From JACVRW01 sp963803085 (lineage in GTDB: Bacteria > Actinomycetota > Thermoleophilia > Solirubrobacterales > Thermoleophilaceae), in contig CAWDLE010000021.1 in assembly GCA_963803085.1 (NCBI GenBank), positions 124,001-188,000 of the forward strand: 64,000 nucleotides of DNA. Reading direction: 5' to 3'. The notes under the pieces were generated by a model that was given only the letters and a program-made list of their open reading frames with translations, did not search any database and was not told the DNA's origin. The position numbers were made by a program, and so were the translations under genes. Shown here piece by piece: positions 8,575 through 17,137 of this stretch (position 1 is its first letter; every line of letters starts with the position of its first letter).

Positions 8575-9571
8575 CCAAGGCTGACTTCTCGTCCGATCAG
8601 GAGACGCGCTGGTGCCCCGGCTGCGGCGACTACGCCGTACTGGCCTCGGTGCAGTCGTTCATGCCTGAGCTCGGCATCCCGCCGGACCGGATCGTCTTTG
8701 TGACCGGGATCGGCTGCGCGGGGCGGTTCGTCTACTACATGGACACCTACGGTATGCACGGCATCCACGGCCGCGCTCCCGCTCTCGCAACCGGCGTGGC
8801 CACCTCGCGGCCCGACCTGTCCGTGTGGGTGGTGAGCGGCGACGGCGATGCGCTCTCGATCGGCGGCAACCACCTGATCCACACGCTGCGCCGAAACGTG
8901 CCGGTGAAGATCCTGCTCTTCAACAACCAGATCTACGGGCTCACGAAGGGTCAGTACTCGCCCACGAGCGAGGAGGGCAAGGTCACGAAGTCCACGCCGT
9001 TCGGATCGCAGGACCACCCGTTCAACCCGGTGTCGCTGGCGCTGGGGGCGGAGGCGAGCTTCGTGGCGCGCACGGTGGACACCGACAAGGCGCACGTCGC
9101 CGAGACCCTGCGCGCGGCCGCCGCGCACGAAGGCGCCGCGCTCGTCGAGATCTACCAGAACTGCAATGTCTTCAACGACGGCGCGTTCGACGCGGTTCGG
9201 GCCAAGGGCCAGCGCGAGCTGAACCAGATCAGGTTGGAGCACGGGCAGCCCCATTAGGTTCGGCATTGAGGGGGAGCGACGGAGTGGCGCGGGGCGCTGA
9301 CGGCCAGCTTCAGATCGTCAAGGTTGCCGACGTGGGCGAGGACGCCCTGATCGTCCACGACGCCGAGCGAACGGACCCGAGCCTCGCGTTCGAGCTGGCG
9401 CACCTGGCGGAGCGCCCGACCGGCCCGACGCCGATCGGCGTGTTCCGCTCGGTGAAGCGCCCGGTTTACGGAGAGGCGCTGGCGCGGGAGCTGGAGGAAG
9501 CGCGGGCGAACGTCGGCCCGGAGCAGCTACACGAACTGCTGCACTCAGGAGAGACCTGGACGGTCGCGTAA
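8568..9571 (+). CDS. korB: 2-oxoacid:ferredoxin oxidoreductase beta subunit (KorB), 3' part frameshifted
   Basis: KorB binds thiamine diphosphate and an Fe-S cluster. From the ATG at 8568 the reading frame gives CPGCGDYA (Cys16, Cys19), GIGCAGR and the ThDP motif GDGDALSIGGNH from residue 91, then stops at 9257 after 229 residues. The rest of a normal KorB is present downstream but in other frames: IRFGIEG in a second frame, then ARGADGQLQIVKV through SGETWTVA, ending at 9571, in a third. Removing one C from the CCCC at 9249-9252 and one G from the GGGGG at 9270-9274 restores a continuous protein of about 333 residues. Either the gene is decayed or these are homopolymer errors. Confidence 0.88.
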
Positions 9572-9594
9572 CCAATCGACCATCCTGACTAGGG

Positions 9595-9624
9595 GACCGT
9601 ATAGGTACCCCAGGCAGTACGGTC
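9595..9624. terminator. Possible bidirectional terminator between korB and the GNAT gene
   Basis: A perfect 7-base inverted repeat, GACCGTA (9595-9601) and TACGGTC (9618-9624), with a 16-base loop, lies between the ends of two convergent genes. No U-run follows on either side, so intrinsic termination is not certain. The position is the main argument. Confidence 0.4.
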
Positions 9625-9658
9625 GACCCATTAATGCTGCAGTTAGCCCCGCTGCGGA

Positions 9659-10168
9659 CTAGGCCGCGATGTCGAGCACGAGCTCATCCACGCCGGAGCC
9701 CACGTGGTGCTGCTCCAGATGGTCCGTGAGCCTCGCCATCAGCCGGTGGGCGGGCACGTTGTCCGCGGCCATCGTGGCTGTGAAGCGGCGGATGCCCAGG
9801 CGGCGCGCCTCGCTGGCGAGCTGCTCGGAGAGCATCGAGCCGAGTCCTCGCCCCTGCCAGTCGTCCGCGACGGTGACCGCCACCTCGGCGGCGTGGGGAT
9901 CCTCGGCGAGTCTCACGAAGCGGGCGACCGCGATCAGGCGACGAACCGGCCCAGAGGGGTGCTCGGCCACCAGCGCCACGTGGTCGCGGCCGTCCACTTC
10001 CGTGAGGTAACGCAGCTCCGCCCGGCTGAAGCTGCGCTTGGGTGTGAGGAAACGTCGGTGCACGCTCTCGTCCGAGAGGCGCCGGAGACCGTCGGTGAGC
10101 ATGCGCTTGTCGTCGGCGCGAATGGGCCGGATCAGGACCGGGGCTCCGTCTGGAAGGCGTTCGATCAC
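9659..10168 (-). CDS. GNAT-family N-acetyltransferase
   Basis: The 169-residue single-domain GNAT has acetyl-CoA-binding motif A as DDWQGRGLGSML (Q105-x2-G-x-G at 105-110). The N terminus, VLIRPIRADDKRMLTDGLRRLS, and the segment LRYLTEVDGRDHVALVA resemble the acetyltransferase domain found in bacterial protein acetyltransferases (Pat-like) that modify acyl-CoA synthetases. No cyclic-nucleotide or ligase domain is attached. The substrate is therefore unknown; a protein lysine is one possibility. Confidence 0.85.
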   Translation of the reverse strand: MIERLPDGAPVLIRPIRADDKRMLTDGLRRLSDESVHRRFLTPKRSFSRAELRYLTEVDGRDHVALVAEHPSGPVRRLIAVARFVRLAEDPHAAEVAVTVADDWQGRGLGSMLSEQLASEARRLGIRRFTATMAADNVPAHRLMARLTDHLEQHHVGSGVDELVLDIAA

Positions 10169-10191
10169 GCCTACAAGTGTCGTTTCGATGA

Positions 10192-11145
10192 CTACCGAAC
10201 TGTGTGAAGTGCGTCACGCTCGTAATCGAGCTCGGTGTAGACGCCCAAACCGTGCAGGATCTCGTTCGCGTGCTCCAGATCGCGCGCGTCGGTCACGGCG
10301 GCGGCCAGGCGAGCGGCCGAGCCAAGCGCGGCGACGGGGTCGAAGTAGAAGGTGAGCGCTCCGGCCGGCGAGAGCTCAACGGTGCGGCGTCCCTGCCGGA
10401 TAGCCGATCGGCCGATCTGACCGTGGAAGCAGCGCAGGGCCTGAGCGCTCGCCTCGGTGGGCACCACCTTCACCGCCTCCTCGAGCCGCGCCGCGACGGC
10501 GGGGGTGAGCCCGCGCGCGCCCGCCAGTCCGCCCGCGGCGCCGACCTCGGCGAGCCGCTCGAGGACCTCGGGCGGCGTGAGCTCGCCGTCGCAGCCGATG
10601 CCGAAGATGCCGGCGAGCACCGCCGGGGCCGCGTCCCGCTCGGCGAGGCGCGCGGCGGCCGCGAGCAGCAGGGCGTCGCAGAGCGGGCTGGCGAGGCCGG
10701 GCTCGTCGCCGTGGGCCAGGGCGTCGCCGCCCACGTCGACGAAGACGATCAGGTCCACGCCGAGCGAGCGAGCCGCCGCCGCGATGCCGTCCGCCAGCTG
10801 CGCGGGGCCGAGCGTCGCGTCCACGAGCACGGTCTCCTCACCGAGCAGCTCGGCCATCCGCGACTCCGCGAACACGACCCCGGACTCACGCACGCGCGTG
10901 CCTGCCGAGGCCGCCAGGACGCCGTCTGCCAGCCGCCGCGCGCCCTCGATCTCCGACTCGGCCCGTGGTCCGGGCCTCGGATCGATCGGCCGCCGTTCCC
11001 ACGTGACGCCACCGACCACCGGCTCCGCCCCGTGCATGCGGCAGACCTCGGCGGTGGCGAGCGCGCCCACCACGTCGCCGCCTCCGCCGATCCCCAGCAC
11101 CAGTGGGCGCCGGCAGTGGGAGAGCAGCTCGTCGGCGTCGATCAC
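10192..11145 (-). CDS. DUF1152 domain protein, coupled to mtnA
   Basis: The 317-residue protein starts with a Gly-rich nucleotide-binding-like loop, LVLGIGGGGDVVGAL (residues 15-29). It contains LIVFVDVGGDALAHGDEPGLASPLCDALLLAA, both hallmarks of the uncharacterised DUF1152 family, and ends in the FYFDP...ELDYERD type of C terminus. Its start overlaps the mtnA stop by four bases (11142-11145), a strong sign of translational coupling. That suggests a role in or around methionine salvage, although no biochemical function is known to me for this family. Confidence 0.8.
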   Translation of the reverse strand: MIDADELLSHCRRPLVLGIGGGGDVVGALATAEVCRMHGAEPVVGGVTWERRPIDPRPGPRAESEIEGARRLADGVLAASAGTRVRESGVVFAESRMAELLGEETVLVDATLGPAQLADGIAAAARSLGVDLIVFVDVGGDALAHGDEPGLASPLCDALLLAAAARLAERDAAPAVLAGIFGIGCDGELTPPEVLERLAEVGAAGGLAGARGLTPAVAARLEEAVKVVPTEASAQALRCFHGQIGRSAIRQGRRTVELSPAGALTFYFDPVAALGSAARLAAAVTDARDLEHANEILHGLGVYTELDYERDALHTVR

Positions 11146-12107
11146 GCGCTCGCACCGAGCGCCAGGGCGATGGAGTCCGGATAGGGCGGCTCGAGCACGC
11201 CGGCCTCGGTGATGATCGCGGTCACGAGATCTGCGGGGGTCACGTCGAACGCCGGGTTGAACGCGTCGCCGACCGCGAGCACCTCGCTCGAGTCGCGCTC
11301 CTCGATGGGGATCGCGCTGCCGTCGGGGGTGGTCGGGTCGATCGTCGACATCGGCGCCGCGACGTAGAAGGGCACATCGTGGCGCGCTGCCAGCACGGCC
11401 AGGGGATAGGTGCCCACCTTGTTCGCCACGTCACCATTCGCCGCAATCCGGTCGGCGCCCACCACCACGCGGTCCACGAGGCCGCGCGCCATCAGCGAAC
11501 CGGCCGCCGAGTCGGCCACCACGCGGTGCGGAATACCTGCCTGGCGCAGCTCCCACGCGGTCAGGCGGGCGCCCTGGAGCAGCGGACGGGTCTCGTCCAC
11601 CCAGACCTCGGCCAGTCGGCCGCTGTCCCAGGCCGCGCGCAGCACGCCGCACGCGGTCCCGTAGCCGCCGGTGGCGAGCGCGCCGGCGTTGCAGTGGGTG
11701 AGCGCGCGTGTGCCGCTCTCGAACAGCTCGGCGCCGAGCCCGGCCAGCCGGCGGTCCGCCGCGTCCTGCTCCTGGTGCAGCCGGCGGGCCACCGCGAGCA
11801 CGTCGCCGGCGCCGCGGCACTGCTCGAGCGCCCAGGCGAGGTTCACGGCCGTCGGCCGCGTGGAGCGCAGCAACTCGGCGGCCTCGTCCTCGCGGCCGTC
11901 GGCGAGCGCCATGCCGTACGCGGCGGCCAGCCCGATGGCAGGCGCCCCACGCACGGCAAGCGTTCGGATGCAGTCCGCCACCTCTTCGACCGTCTCGCAG
12001 CGGATCCAGCGCTCCGCCTCGGGCAGCGCCCGCTGGTCAAGCAGAAGGAGCGCGCCGTCCTCGAAGCGGAGCGCCTGAATCTCCGTGTGCTGGGCCCCCT
12101 CGCTCAT
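11142..12107 (-). CDS. mtnA: S-methyl-5-thioribose-1-phosphate isomerase
   Basis: The 321-residue protein has the MtnA/eIF2B-like signature RGAPAIGLAAAYG from residue 53, catalytic Cys153 in TGGYGTACGVL, and catalytic Asp219 in VVGADRIAANGDVANKVGTY. These distinguish a true isomerase from eIF2B regulatory subunits. It converts 5-methylthioribose-1-phosphate to methylthioribulose-1-phosphate in methionine salvage. No mtnB, mtnK or mtnP is visible in the window; the only coupled partner is the DUF1152 gene. Confidence 0.93.
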   Translation of the reverse strand: MSEGAQHTEIQALRFEDGALLLLDQRALPEAERWIRCETVEEVADCIRTLAVRGAPAIGLAAAYGMALADGREDEAAELLRSTRPTAVNLAWALEQCRGAGDVLAVARRLHQEQDAADRRLAGLGAELFESGTRALTHCNAGALATGGYGTACGVLRAAWDSGRLAEVWVDETRPLLQGARLTAWELRQAGIPHRVVADSAAGSLMARGLVDRVVVGADRIAANGDVANKVGTYPLAVLAARHDVPFYVAAPMSTIDPTTPDGSAIPIEERDSSEVLAVGDAFNPAFDVTPADLVTAIITEAGVLEPPYPDSIALALGASA

Positions 12108-12122
12108 CGGCCCCCGAAGCTA

Positions 12123-12716
12123 CTACGCACGCAGGGCGTCGAGCTGCCGGTCCACGAGTTCGGTCTGTCGCTTGGCGCTCAACGCGCGCGGCTCGAAAGT
12201 GGCCTGGATCGACAGGCCATCCACGACGGCCACGAGAGCGGCGGCTGCAGCCGACGGGTCCACGTCAGCGCGAATATCGCCGCGCTCCTGTGCCTCCCGG
12301 AGGAGATCCGCCACGCGGCCGCGCCAGGCGCGGTAGGTGAGCCGCTGAGCGCGCGCGAACGCTGGGCGTGTGAGCGCAAGGCCCAGGAACGCGAACCACA
12401 CGCGTACCTCGGCCTGCTGCTCCTTGTCGATTGGGAGCGCCTCGATCAGCCAGGCACGGGCGAGCTCGAGCGGCTCGGTCGTGTGCTCGGCGGCTTTGGC
12501 GAGCCGGGTCCGCACGCGGTCCGCGACCGTGCTGAAGGCGAACAGCAGCAGGTCCTCCTTGTCGGCGAAATAGTGGACCACCGCCCCCGTGGACCAGCCC
12601 GCCTCCTCGGCCACGCGCCGGACCGTGACGGCCTCGAGGCCGTCACGCGACGCCAGCCGCCACACCGCCGCGGCCAGCTCGGTCCGCCGCTCCTCGTGAT
12701 CTACGACCTTTGGCAT
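12123..12716 (-). CDS. TetR-family transcriptional regulator
   Basis: The 197-residue protein has an N-terminal TetR helix-turn-helix (VTVRRVAEEAGWSTGAVVHYFADKEDLL, about residues 31-58) and a BetI-like C-terminal ligand domain (VWFAFLGLAL...). It is divergent from a small membrane protein gene. A perfect palindrome lies in the 42-base gap, so it probably represses both genes. The ligand is unknown. Confidence 0.93.
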   Translation of the reverse strand: MPKVVDHEERRTELAAAVWRLASRDGLEAVTVRRVAEEAGWSTGAVVHYFADKEDLLLFAFSTVADRVRTRLAKAAEHTTEPLELARAWLIEALPIDKEQQAEVRVWFAFLGLALTRPAFARAQRLTYRAWRGRVADLLREAQERGDIRADVDPSAAAAALVAVVDGLSIQATFEPRALSAKRQTELVDRQLDALRA

Positions 12717-12727
12717 TGCGGTCTTAG

Positions 12728-12751
12728 TTTATATCGAACGTCTGATATAAA
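12728..12751. promoter_or_regulatory. Palindromic operator between tetR-type gene and small membrane protein gene
   Basis: The sequence reads TTTATATC, eight bases, GATATAAA: a perfect 8-base inverted repeat, with ACGT at the exact centre of the spacer. It is an AT-rich island in very GC-rich DNA, 11 bases from the regulator start and 7 bases from the membrane protein start. Its size (24 bases) and symmetry fit a TetR-dimer site overlapping both promoters. Confidence 0.8.
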
Positions 12752-12758
12752 TAAAGGC

Positions 12759-13073
12759 ATGGAGCTCAAGTGGATTCTCGCCATCGGTTTGGAAGCCGCC
12801 TTCTGGCTGATGCTGGCGAGCTTCCTTGTGCTCCGGTACCGCTACGAGATGAAGGGCATCACTCGTTGGTTCGCGATCGGCGCCGTGCTCGACACAGCGG
12901 CAATCGTCGCCCTGGGCGTCTGGGACTACGTCGAGACCGGGAGGGTCAGCTCGTACACGCTCTTCGTGGCAGCAATCGTCATCTACGGCCTGACGGCCGG
13001 TAGGGACGACTTGCGCCGGCTCGACCGCTGGATGGCACAGCGGGTGCGGCCGAGCCGGCGCGTGACCTGCTAG
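12759..13073 (+). CDS. Small membrane protein, probable TetR-regulated target
   Basis: The 104-residue protein has three hydrophobic segments: LKWILAIGLEAAFWLMLASFLVL, WFAIGAVLDTAAIVALGVW and SYTLFVAAIVIYGLTAG. It ends in a basic tail (RRLDRWMAQRVRPSRR). The ATG at 12759 lies just after the palindrome and has a weak AAAGG upstream. No known family is recognised; size and topology would allow a small transporter subunit, an immunity-like protein or a regulator of membrane stress. It overlaps the convergent substrate-binding protein gene by four bases. Confidence 0.75.
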   Translation: MELKWILAIGLEAAFWLMLASFLVLRYRYEMKGITRWFAIGAVLDTAAIVALGVWDYVETGRVSSYTLFVAAIVIYGLTAGRDDLRRLDRWMAQRVRPSRRVTC

Positions 13074-14053
13074 CCGGCGACCAGCCCTGACTCCTGCAGG
13101 TACTGGCCGGCCACGTCCGCGGGCGTCTGCTTGTCGAGGTCGACGCGTGCGTTCAGCTCCTGCATGACCTCATCCGTGAGGCCCTTGCTCGCCATGTCCA
13201 CGGTCTTCGCGAAGTCGGGGCCCGCCTTCTCGATCACGTCGTTGCGCACGACGAGCGTGGAGTTGTACGGCGGGAACATCCCCTTGTCGTCCTCCAGAAG
13301 CACGAATCCCTCGCGCTTGTTCTGGGGGTCCGTGGTGAACACGATCGACACGTCTGCCTGGCCCTTCTTGAGGACCTCGTGGCGCAGGGCGATGTCCACC
13401 GGCACGAACTTCTTGAACTTCAGACCGTAGACCTGCTCGAGACCGAGCAGGCAGTCCAGACGCTGGCGGCACTCGGGGCTGCCGTACAGCGTCAGCTGGC
13501 CGGCAACAGGCTCCAGGTCCGAGATCGTCTTCAGCTTGTACTTGTCGGCGGTCTCCTTGGTCACCGCGACCTCGTTGGAGCTCACGAACGGCGTGGGCGG
13601 CAGCGCGGTCAGGTTCTTCTTGGCGAAGCCCGCCTTGGCCTCCTCGTAGGCCTGAGCCTCGTCGCTCGGCAGCTTGTCGGCCGTGACTCCGAAGAACGAG
13701 AGCAGCGCGGTCCCGGTGTACTCCGGGTACGCGCTGATGTCGCCGCCCTCGAGCGCCTTCAGGGCGGTCTTCTCATCGCCTAGGTTCAGCTGGGTCGAGA
13801 CGTCGTACCCGGCCGCCGCGAGGGCCTGTGCGTAGATCTCCCCGAGCACCTTCTGCTCGGTGAAGTTCTTCGAGCCCATCGTGACCTTGGTCGACGAGTT
13901 CTTGTCGTTCTTCTGGATCTGCGATGACGAGGTGTCCTCCGAGGTGCTCGCGGACCCGTCGTCGCCGCTGTCGTTGTTGTCGTCTCCACAGCCGGCCACC
14001 GCGAGTGCGGCGACCAGCAGCGCGAGCAGCATCAACCAGCGATGCTTTCTCAT
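13070..14053 (-). CDS. Osmoprotectant ABC transporter, substrate-binding lipoprotein (OpuAC/ProX-like)
   Basis: The 327-residue lipoprotein has a signal peptide (MRKHRWLMLLALLVAALAVAGC), the lipobox Cys near 22 and a Ser/Asp-rich linker. A type II periplasmic-binding domain of the OpuAC/glycine-betaine family follows, starting with VTMGSKNFTEQKVLGEIYAQ. Segments SAYPEYTGTAL and YGLKFKKFVPVD support OpuC/OsmX-type quaternary-amine binding. It is the last gene of the importer operon and starts in an ATGA overlap with the permease stop. Confidence 0.92.
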   Translation of the reverse strand: MRKHRWLMLLALLVAALAVAGCGDDNNDSGDDGSASTSEDTSSSQIQKNDKNSSTKVTMGSKNFTEQKVLGEIYAQALAAAGYDVSTQLNLGDEKTALKALEGGDISAYPEYTGTALLSFFGVTADKLPSDEAQAYEEAKAGFAKKNLTALPPTPFVSSNEVAVTKETADKYKLKTISDLEPVAGQLTLYGSPECRQRLDCLLGLEQVYGLKFKKFVPVDIALRHEVLKKGQADVSIVFTTDPQNKREGFVLLEDDKGMFPPYNSTLVVRNDVIEKAGPDFAKTVDMASKGLTDEVMQELNARVDLDKQTPADVAGQYLQESGLVAG

Positions 14054-14800
14054 GAGGTGGCTTCCCTCCTGTTGTTGGGCAGTGCCATTGCGAAGCGGCG
14101 CCAGCGCGTGCCGCCGCCCTCCAGCTTCAGTCCTTGCGGAGTCACGGCGCGCTGCACCGCTCCGAGGACCAACTCCGTGGCGATAGCGAGCAGGGCCACG
14201 ACGAGTGCCGCCGCGAGCCTCCCCTCGTCGCCGTAGGTGTTCACGTTGATGATGGGATCGCCGAGCGTCGTCACTCCGGCGAGCGGTGCGATCGTGGCCG
14301 TGGCGATCACATTGACAGCCGAGATTCGGATGCCGCCGAAGATCAGCGGCAGTGAAAGCGGAAGCTCGACCCGGCGGACGATCTGGGTGCCGGTCATCCC
14401 CATGCCGCGTGCGGAGTCGACCGTGTCGCGGTCGACCTGGCGGACCCCGGTGTACGCGTTGGTGAGGATCGGCGGGATCGCGAGCAGCACGAGCGCGAGT
14501 GTGAGGTTCCAGAAGCCCACGCCGATGAAGACGACGAAGAACGCGATCAGCGCGAGGGTCGGCACGGCGCGGCCGATGTTCGACGCGTTGATCGCGAGGA
14601 ACCCGCCCTTGCCGATGTGTCCCAGCCAGAGGCCCAAGCGGGATGGCGATTGCGCACGCAATGGCCATCGCGACGCCCGACAGCTTGAGGTGGGGCCACA
14701 TGAGCTCCCAGAGGTTGGCTAGCCCGCCCACCTGGGCGCCGCCGGCCGGCGACTCGTGCTCGTTGAAGATGAAATTGATCGCATCGGCGAAGGCGTTCAT
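14050..14800 (-). CDS. Osmoprotectant ABC transporter permease (OpuCB/OpuCD-like), frameshifted near 14631
   Basis: The N terminus from the ATG at 14800 (MNAFADAINFIFNEHESPAG to AIACAIAIPLG) is in one frame. The continuation LWLGHIGKGGFLAINASNIGRAVPT and the rest to 14050 is in the next. Removing one C at 14631-14632 joins them as PLGLWLGHIGKGG, exactly as the family reads. The remainder has the permease EAA-like loop (VDSARGMGMTGTQIVRRVELPLSLPLI). The protein would have about 249 residues and five to six helices. The break may be an assembly error or a real mutation that disables the importer. Confidence 0.85.
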
Positions 14801-15501
14801 CGCGCGGCCGCCGCTCTCGTCCAGGGCGTGATCGCGCGCTGCACGAGGAGGATCGCTCCGTCGAGCAGCACGGCCAGGGCTACGGCTAGCCCTCCGGCCA
14901 CGACCACGTTCGACTTGAAGTTGATGTCGGCGAAGATCTGCTCACCCAGGCCGCCCGCGCCGGCGAAGAAGGCGAGCGTGGCAAGGCCGACCGTGGTGGT
15001 CGCCGCGATGCGGAGCCCGGCCATGATCTCCGGCAGGGCGAGCGGGATCTCCACGCGCCAGAGCAGCTGTCGGTCCGTGAGGCCCATCCCGCGCCCGGCG
15101 TCCTTCGTCTCCTCGGGCACGTTGTCGAGACCGGTGAGAACGTTGCGGAAGATGATCAGCAGCACGTAGGCCACCAGCGCGACGGTCGCGGTCGCGAAGC
15201 CGCGGCCGGTGATCGGCAGCAGCAGGAAGAAGGCCGCGATGCTGGGGATCGTGTAGAGCACGCCGGTGACCTGAGTCACGGGGTTGATCAGCCAGCGGCG
15301 CCGGTAGGCCACGAGCGCGAGCGTGAACGAGATCAGGAAGCCGATCCCAACCGCGACCAACGTGAGCAGGACGTGCTGGAAGAACGGGTCCACATAGCGG
15401 TCGAAGTTGTCGGCGATCCAGCCGGGGCAGAAGCCATTGTCGGACACGCACGTGTCCTCGGTGCGCTTGTGGATCTCGACCTGGGCAAGCAGCGGGTTCA
15501 C
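14797..15501 (-). CDS. Osmoprotectant ABC transporter permease (first permease)
   Basis: The 234-residue permease starts at a GTG overlapping the ATPase stop (GTGA, 15498-15501). It has a short Cys-containing N-terminal segment (CVSDNGFCPGW) and helices from about residue 40. The conserved cytoplasmic loop GRGMGLTDRQLLWRVEIPLALPEI docks on the ATPase. The C terminus overlaps the next permease start (ATGA). Two permeases plus one ATPase and one binding protein is the OpuB/OpuC layout for uptake of betaine, choline or carnitine; the solute is inferred. Confidence 0.9.
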   Translation of the reverse strand: MNPLLAQVEIHKRTEDTCVSDNGFCPGWIADNFDRYVDPFFQHVLLTLVAVGIGFLISFTLALVAYRRRWLINPVTQVTGVLYTIPSIAAFFLLLPITGRGFATATVALVAYVLLIIFRNVLTGLDNVPEETKDAGRGMGLTDRQLLWRVEIPLALPEIMAGLRIAATTTVGLATLAFFAGAGGLGEQIFADINFKSNVVVAGGLAVALAVLLDGAILLVQRAITPWTRAAAAR

Positions 15502-16688
15502 AGCGCGTCGGCTCCACTCGGGACCGCTTCCGGATCTTCGTTCAGCGCGTGGCTCAAGATCTCGATCGAAAGCACGCCGGTCACTGCCCCGCGCTCGTCC
15601 AAGACCGGTGCGTACTGCGCCTCCTCCGCCAGCAGGTGGGAGAGCGCGTCCCGCAGGACGTCGTCCGTCTCGATGATCGGGTTGGGCCGCGAACGCAGCT
15701 CGTCGGTGATCCGCTCTCCGGCCAGCGCCCGGTCCGACAGCCAGCCGAGCGGGCGGCCCTCGTCGTCCACGAGGAGCGCGTAGGGCACCTCCGAGTTGTC
15801 GAGCTTTCCTCGCACCGCGGCCGCCGGCTCGCCCAAGCGAACGAGCGGGGCCTCCCATAGGTCCACGTCACGCACGCGCTGGAGCGCCAGCCGCTTGAGT
15901 GCCCTGTCGGAGCCCACGAAGTCCTCCACAAACGCGTTCGCGGGCTGCATGAGCAGCTCGGCGGGCGGCGCGTACTGGGCGAGCTTGCCGCCCTTCTGGA
16001 GCACCGCGATGCGGTCACCCATCTTGATCGCCTCGTCGATGTCGTGGGTCACGAACACGACGGTCTTGCGGATCTCGCGCTGGAGGCGCAGGAACTCGTT
16101 CTGAAGGCGCTCGCGGTTGATCGGGTCGATCGCGCCGAAGGGCTCGTCCATCAGCATCAGCGGCGGGTCGACCGCGAGCGCGCGCGCCACGCCCACCCGC
16201 TGGCGTTGTCCGCCCGAGAGCTGAGCCGGGTAGCGGCCGCGTGTCTCCTCCGGGTCCAGGCTCACCAGCTCGAGCAGCTGGTCCACGCGGGTGCGGATGC
16301 GGTCGCGGTCCCAGTCGAGCAGCCGCGGCACGGTGGCGATGTTGTCCGCCACCGACAGGTGTGGGAACAGGCCCACCTGCTGGATCGCGTAGCCGATGTC
16401 GCGCCGCAGCTCCGCCGGCCGGCGCTCGCTCACGCTCTGGCCGTCGAGCAGGATGTCCCCGTCGGTGATGTCGATCATGCGGTTGACCATCCGCATCGCG
16501 GTGGTCTTGCCGCAGCCCGACGGGCCCACCAGCACGCAGATCTCACCCGACGGGACGGTCAGCGAGAGGCGCTCTACCGCGGGCTCGGTCTGCCCCGGGT
16601 AGCGCTTCGTGGCCTCGCGAAACTCAAGCGTTGCTGCCGAAGGGCGCGGCGACGGCCCCGTGGGGTGGGCGGAGTCGGAAATATTCAC
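15498..16688 (-). CDS. Osmoprotectant ABC transporter ATP-binding protein with CBS domains
   Basis: The 396-residue ATPase has Walker A GPSGCGKTT at 55-63, Q-loop AIQQVGLFPH, signature LSGGQRQRVG and Walker B LMLMDEPFGAID. A tandem CBS pair follows from about residue 260 to the end. In OpuA/OpuC such CBS pairs sense ionic strength or nucleotides and gate transport. GTG start. It is the first gene of a four-gene operon in which every junction is a 4-base overlap. Confidence 0.93.
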   Translation of the reverse strand: MNISDSAHPTGPSPRPSAATLEFREATKRYPGQTEPAVERLSLTVPSGEICVLVGPSGCGKTTAMRMVNRMIDITDGDILLDGQSVSERRPAELRRDIGYAIQQVGLFPHLSVADNIATVPRLLDWDRDRIRTRVDQLLELVSLDPEETRGRYPAQLSGGQRQRVGVARALAVDPPLMLMDEPFGAIDPINRERLQNEFLRLQREIRKTVVFVTHDIDEAIKMGDRIAVLQKGGKLAQYAPPAELLMQPANAFVEDFVGSDRALKRLALQRVRDVDLWEAPLVRLGEPAAAVRGKLDNSEVPYALLVDDEGRPLGWLSDRALAGERITDELRSRPNPIIETDDVLRDALSHLLAEEAQYAPVLDERGAVTGVLSIEILSHALNEDPEAVPSGADAL

Positions 16689-16720
16689 AGAGGGAGGAGC
16701 TCCCGGGGGAAGCCGTGATC

Positions 16721-17101
16721 CTACTGAGGTGGCTTGGCGCGGTCGCGCCCGCTTCTTGAAGCCTTAATGTCCGCCGTGGCGAGCCGTTCCAGCTCGCGGC
16801 GCAGCTCCTCGCGCAGCTCCTGCACGTCCTCCGACCCGATTTCGGGGTCGGATTCAGCCGTTTCCACCAGCGCGGCGGCCAATGTCTCGCTTGCCGCACG
16901 CAGATCCGCCTGGGCCTGAGCCGGGTCGTCGGCCCCCCGGACGGAGAGCGCCTTCTCCTTCGCGTCCTCGGCGAACGAGGCGATCCGATCACGGTCGGCA
17001 CGCGGCAGGACGTGCCAGCGCCCGTAGAGAGAACGGGCAACGCGCACGCCGATGGCCGCGCCTGCGGCGGCCCCGCCGATCACGAGCTTCGTGGAGGGCA
17101 T
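16721..17101 (-). CDS. Membrane-anchored helical protein of unknown function
   Basis: From the ATG at 17101 (MPSTKLVIGG) the protein has 126 residues: a short Gly/Ala-rich hydrophobic N-terminal stretch (IGGAAAGAAIGVRVARSL), then a charged, probably helical region (RADRDRIASFAEDAKEKAL, DVQELREELRRELERL). The TTG- or ATG-type start seven codons upstream (17122) is possible. No family is recognised. It stands between the importer operon and the F420 gene without close coupling. Confidence 0.6.
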   Translation of the reverse strand: MPSTKLVIGGAAAGAAIGVRVARSLYGRWHVLPRADRDRIASFAEDAKEKALSVRGADDPAQAQADLRAASETLAAALVETAESDPEIGSEDVQELREELRRELERLATADIKASRSGRDRAKPPQ

Positions 17102-17137
17102 CCGAGGCCATCGTGGCGGCAAGGGTGGACGGAACGA

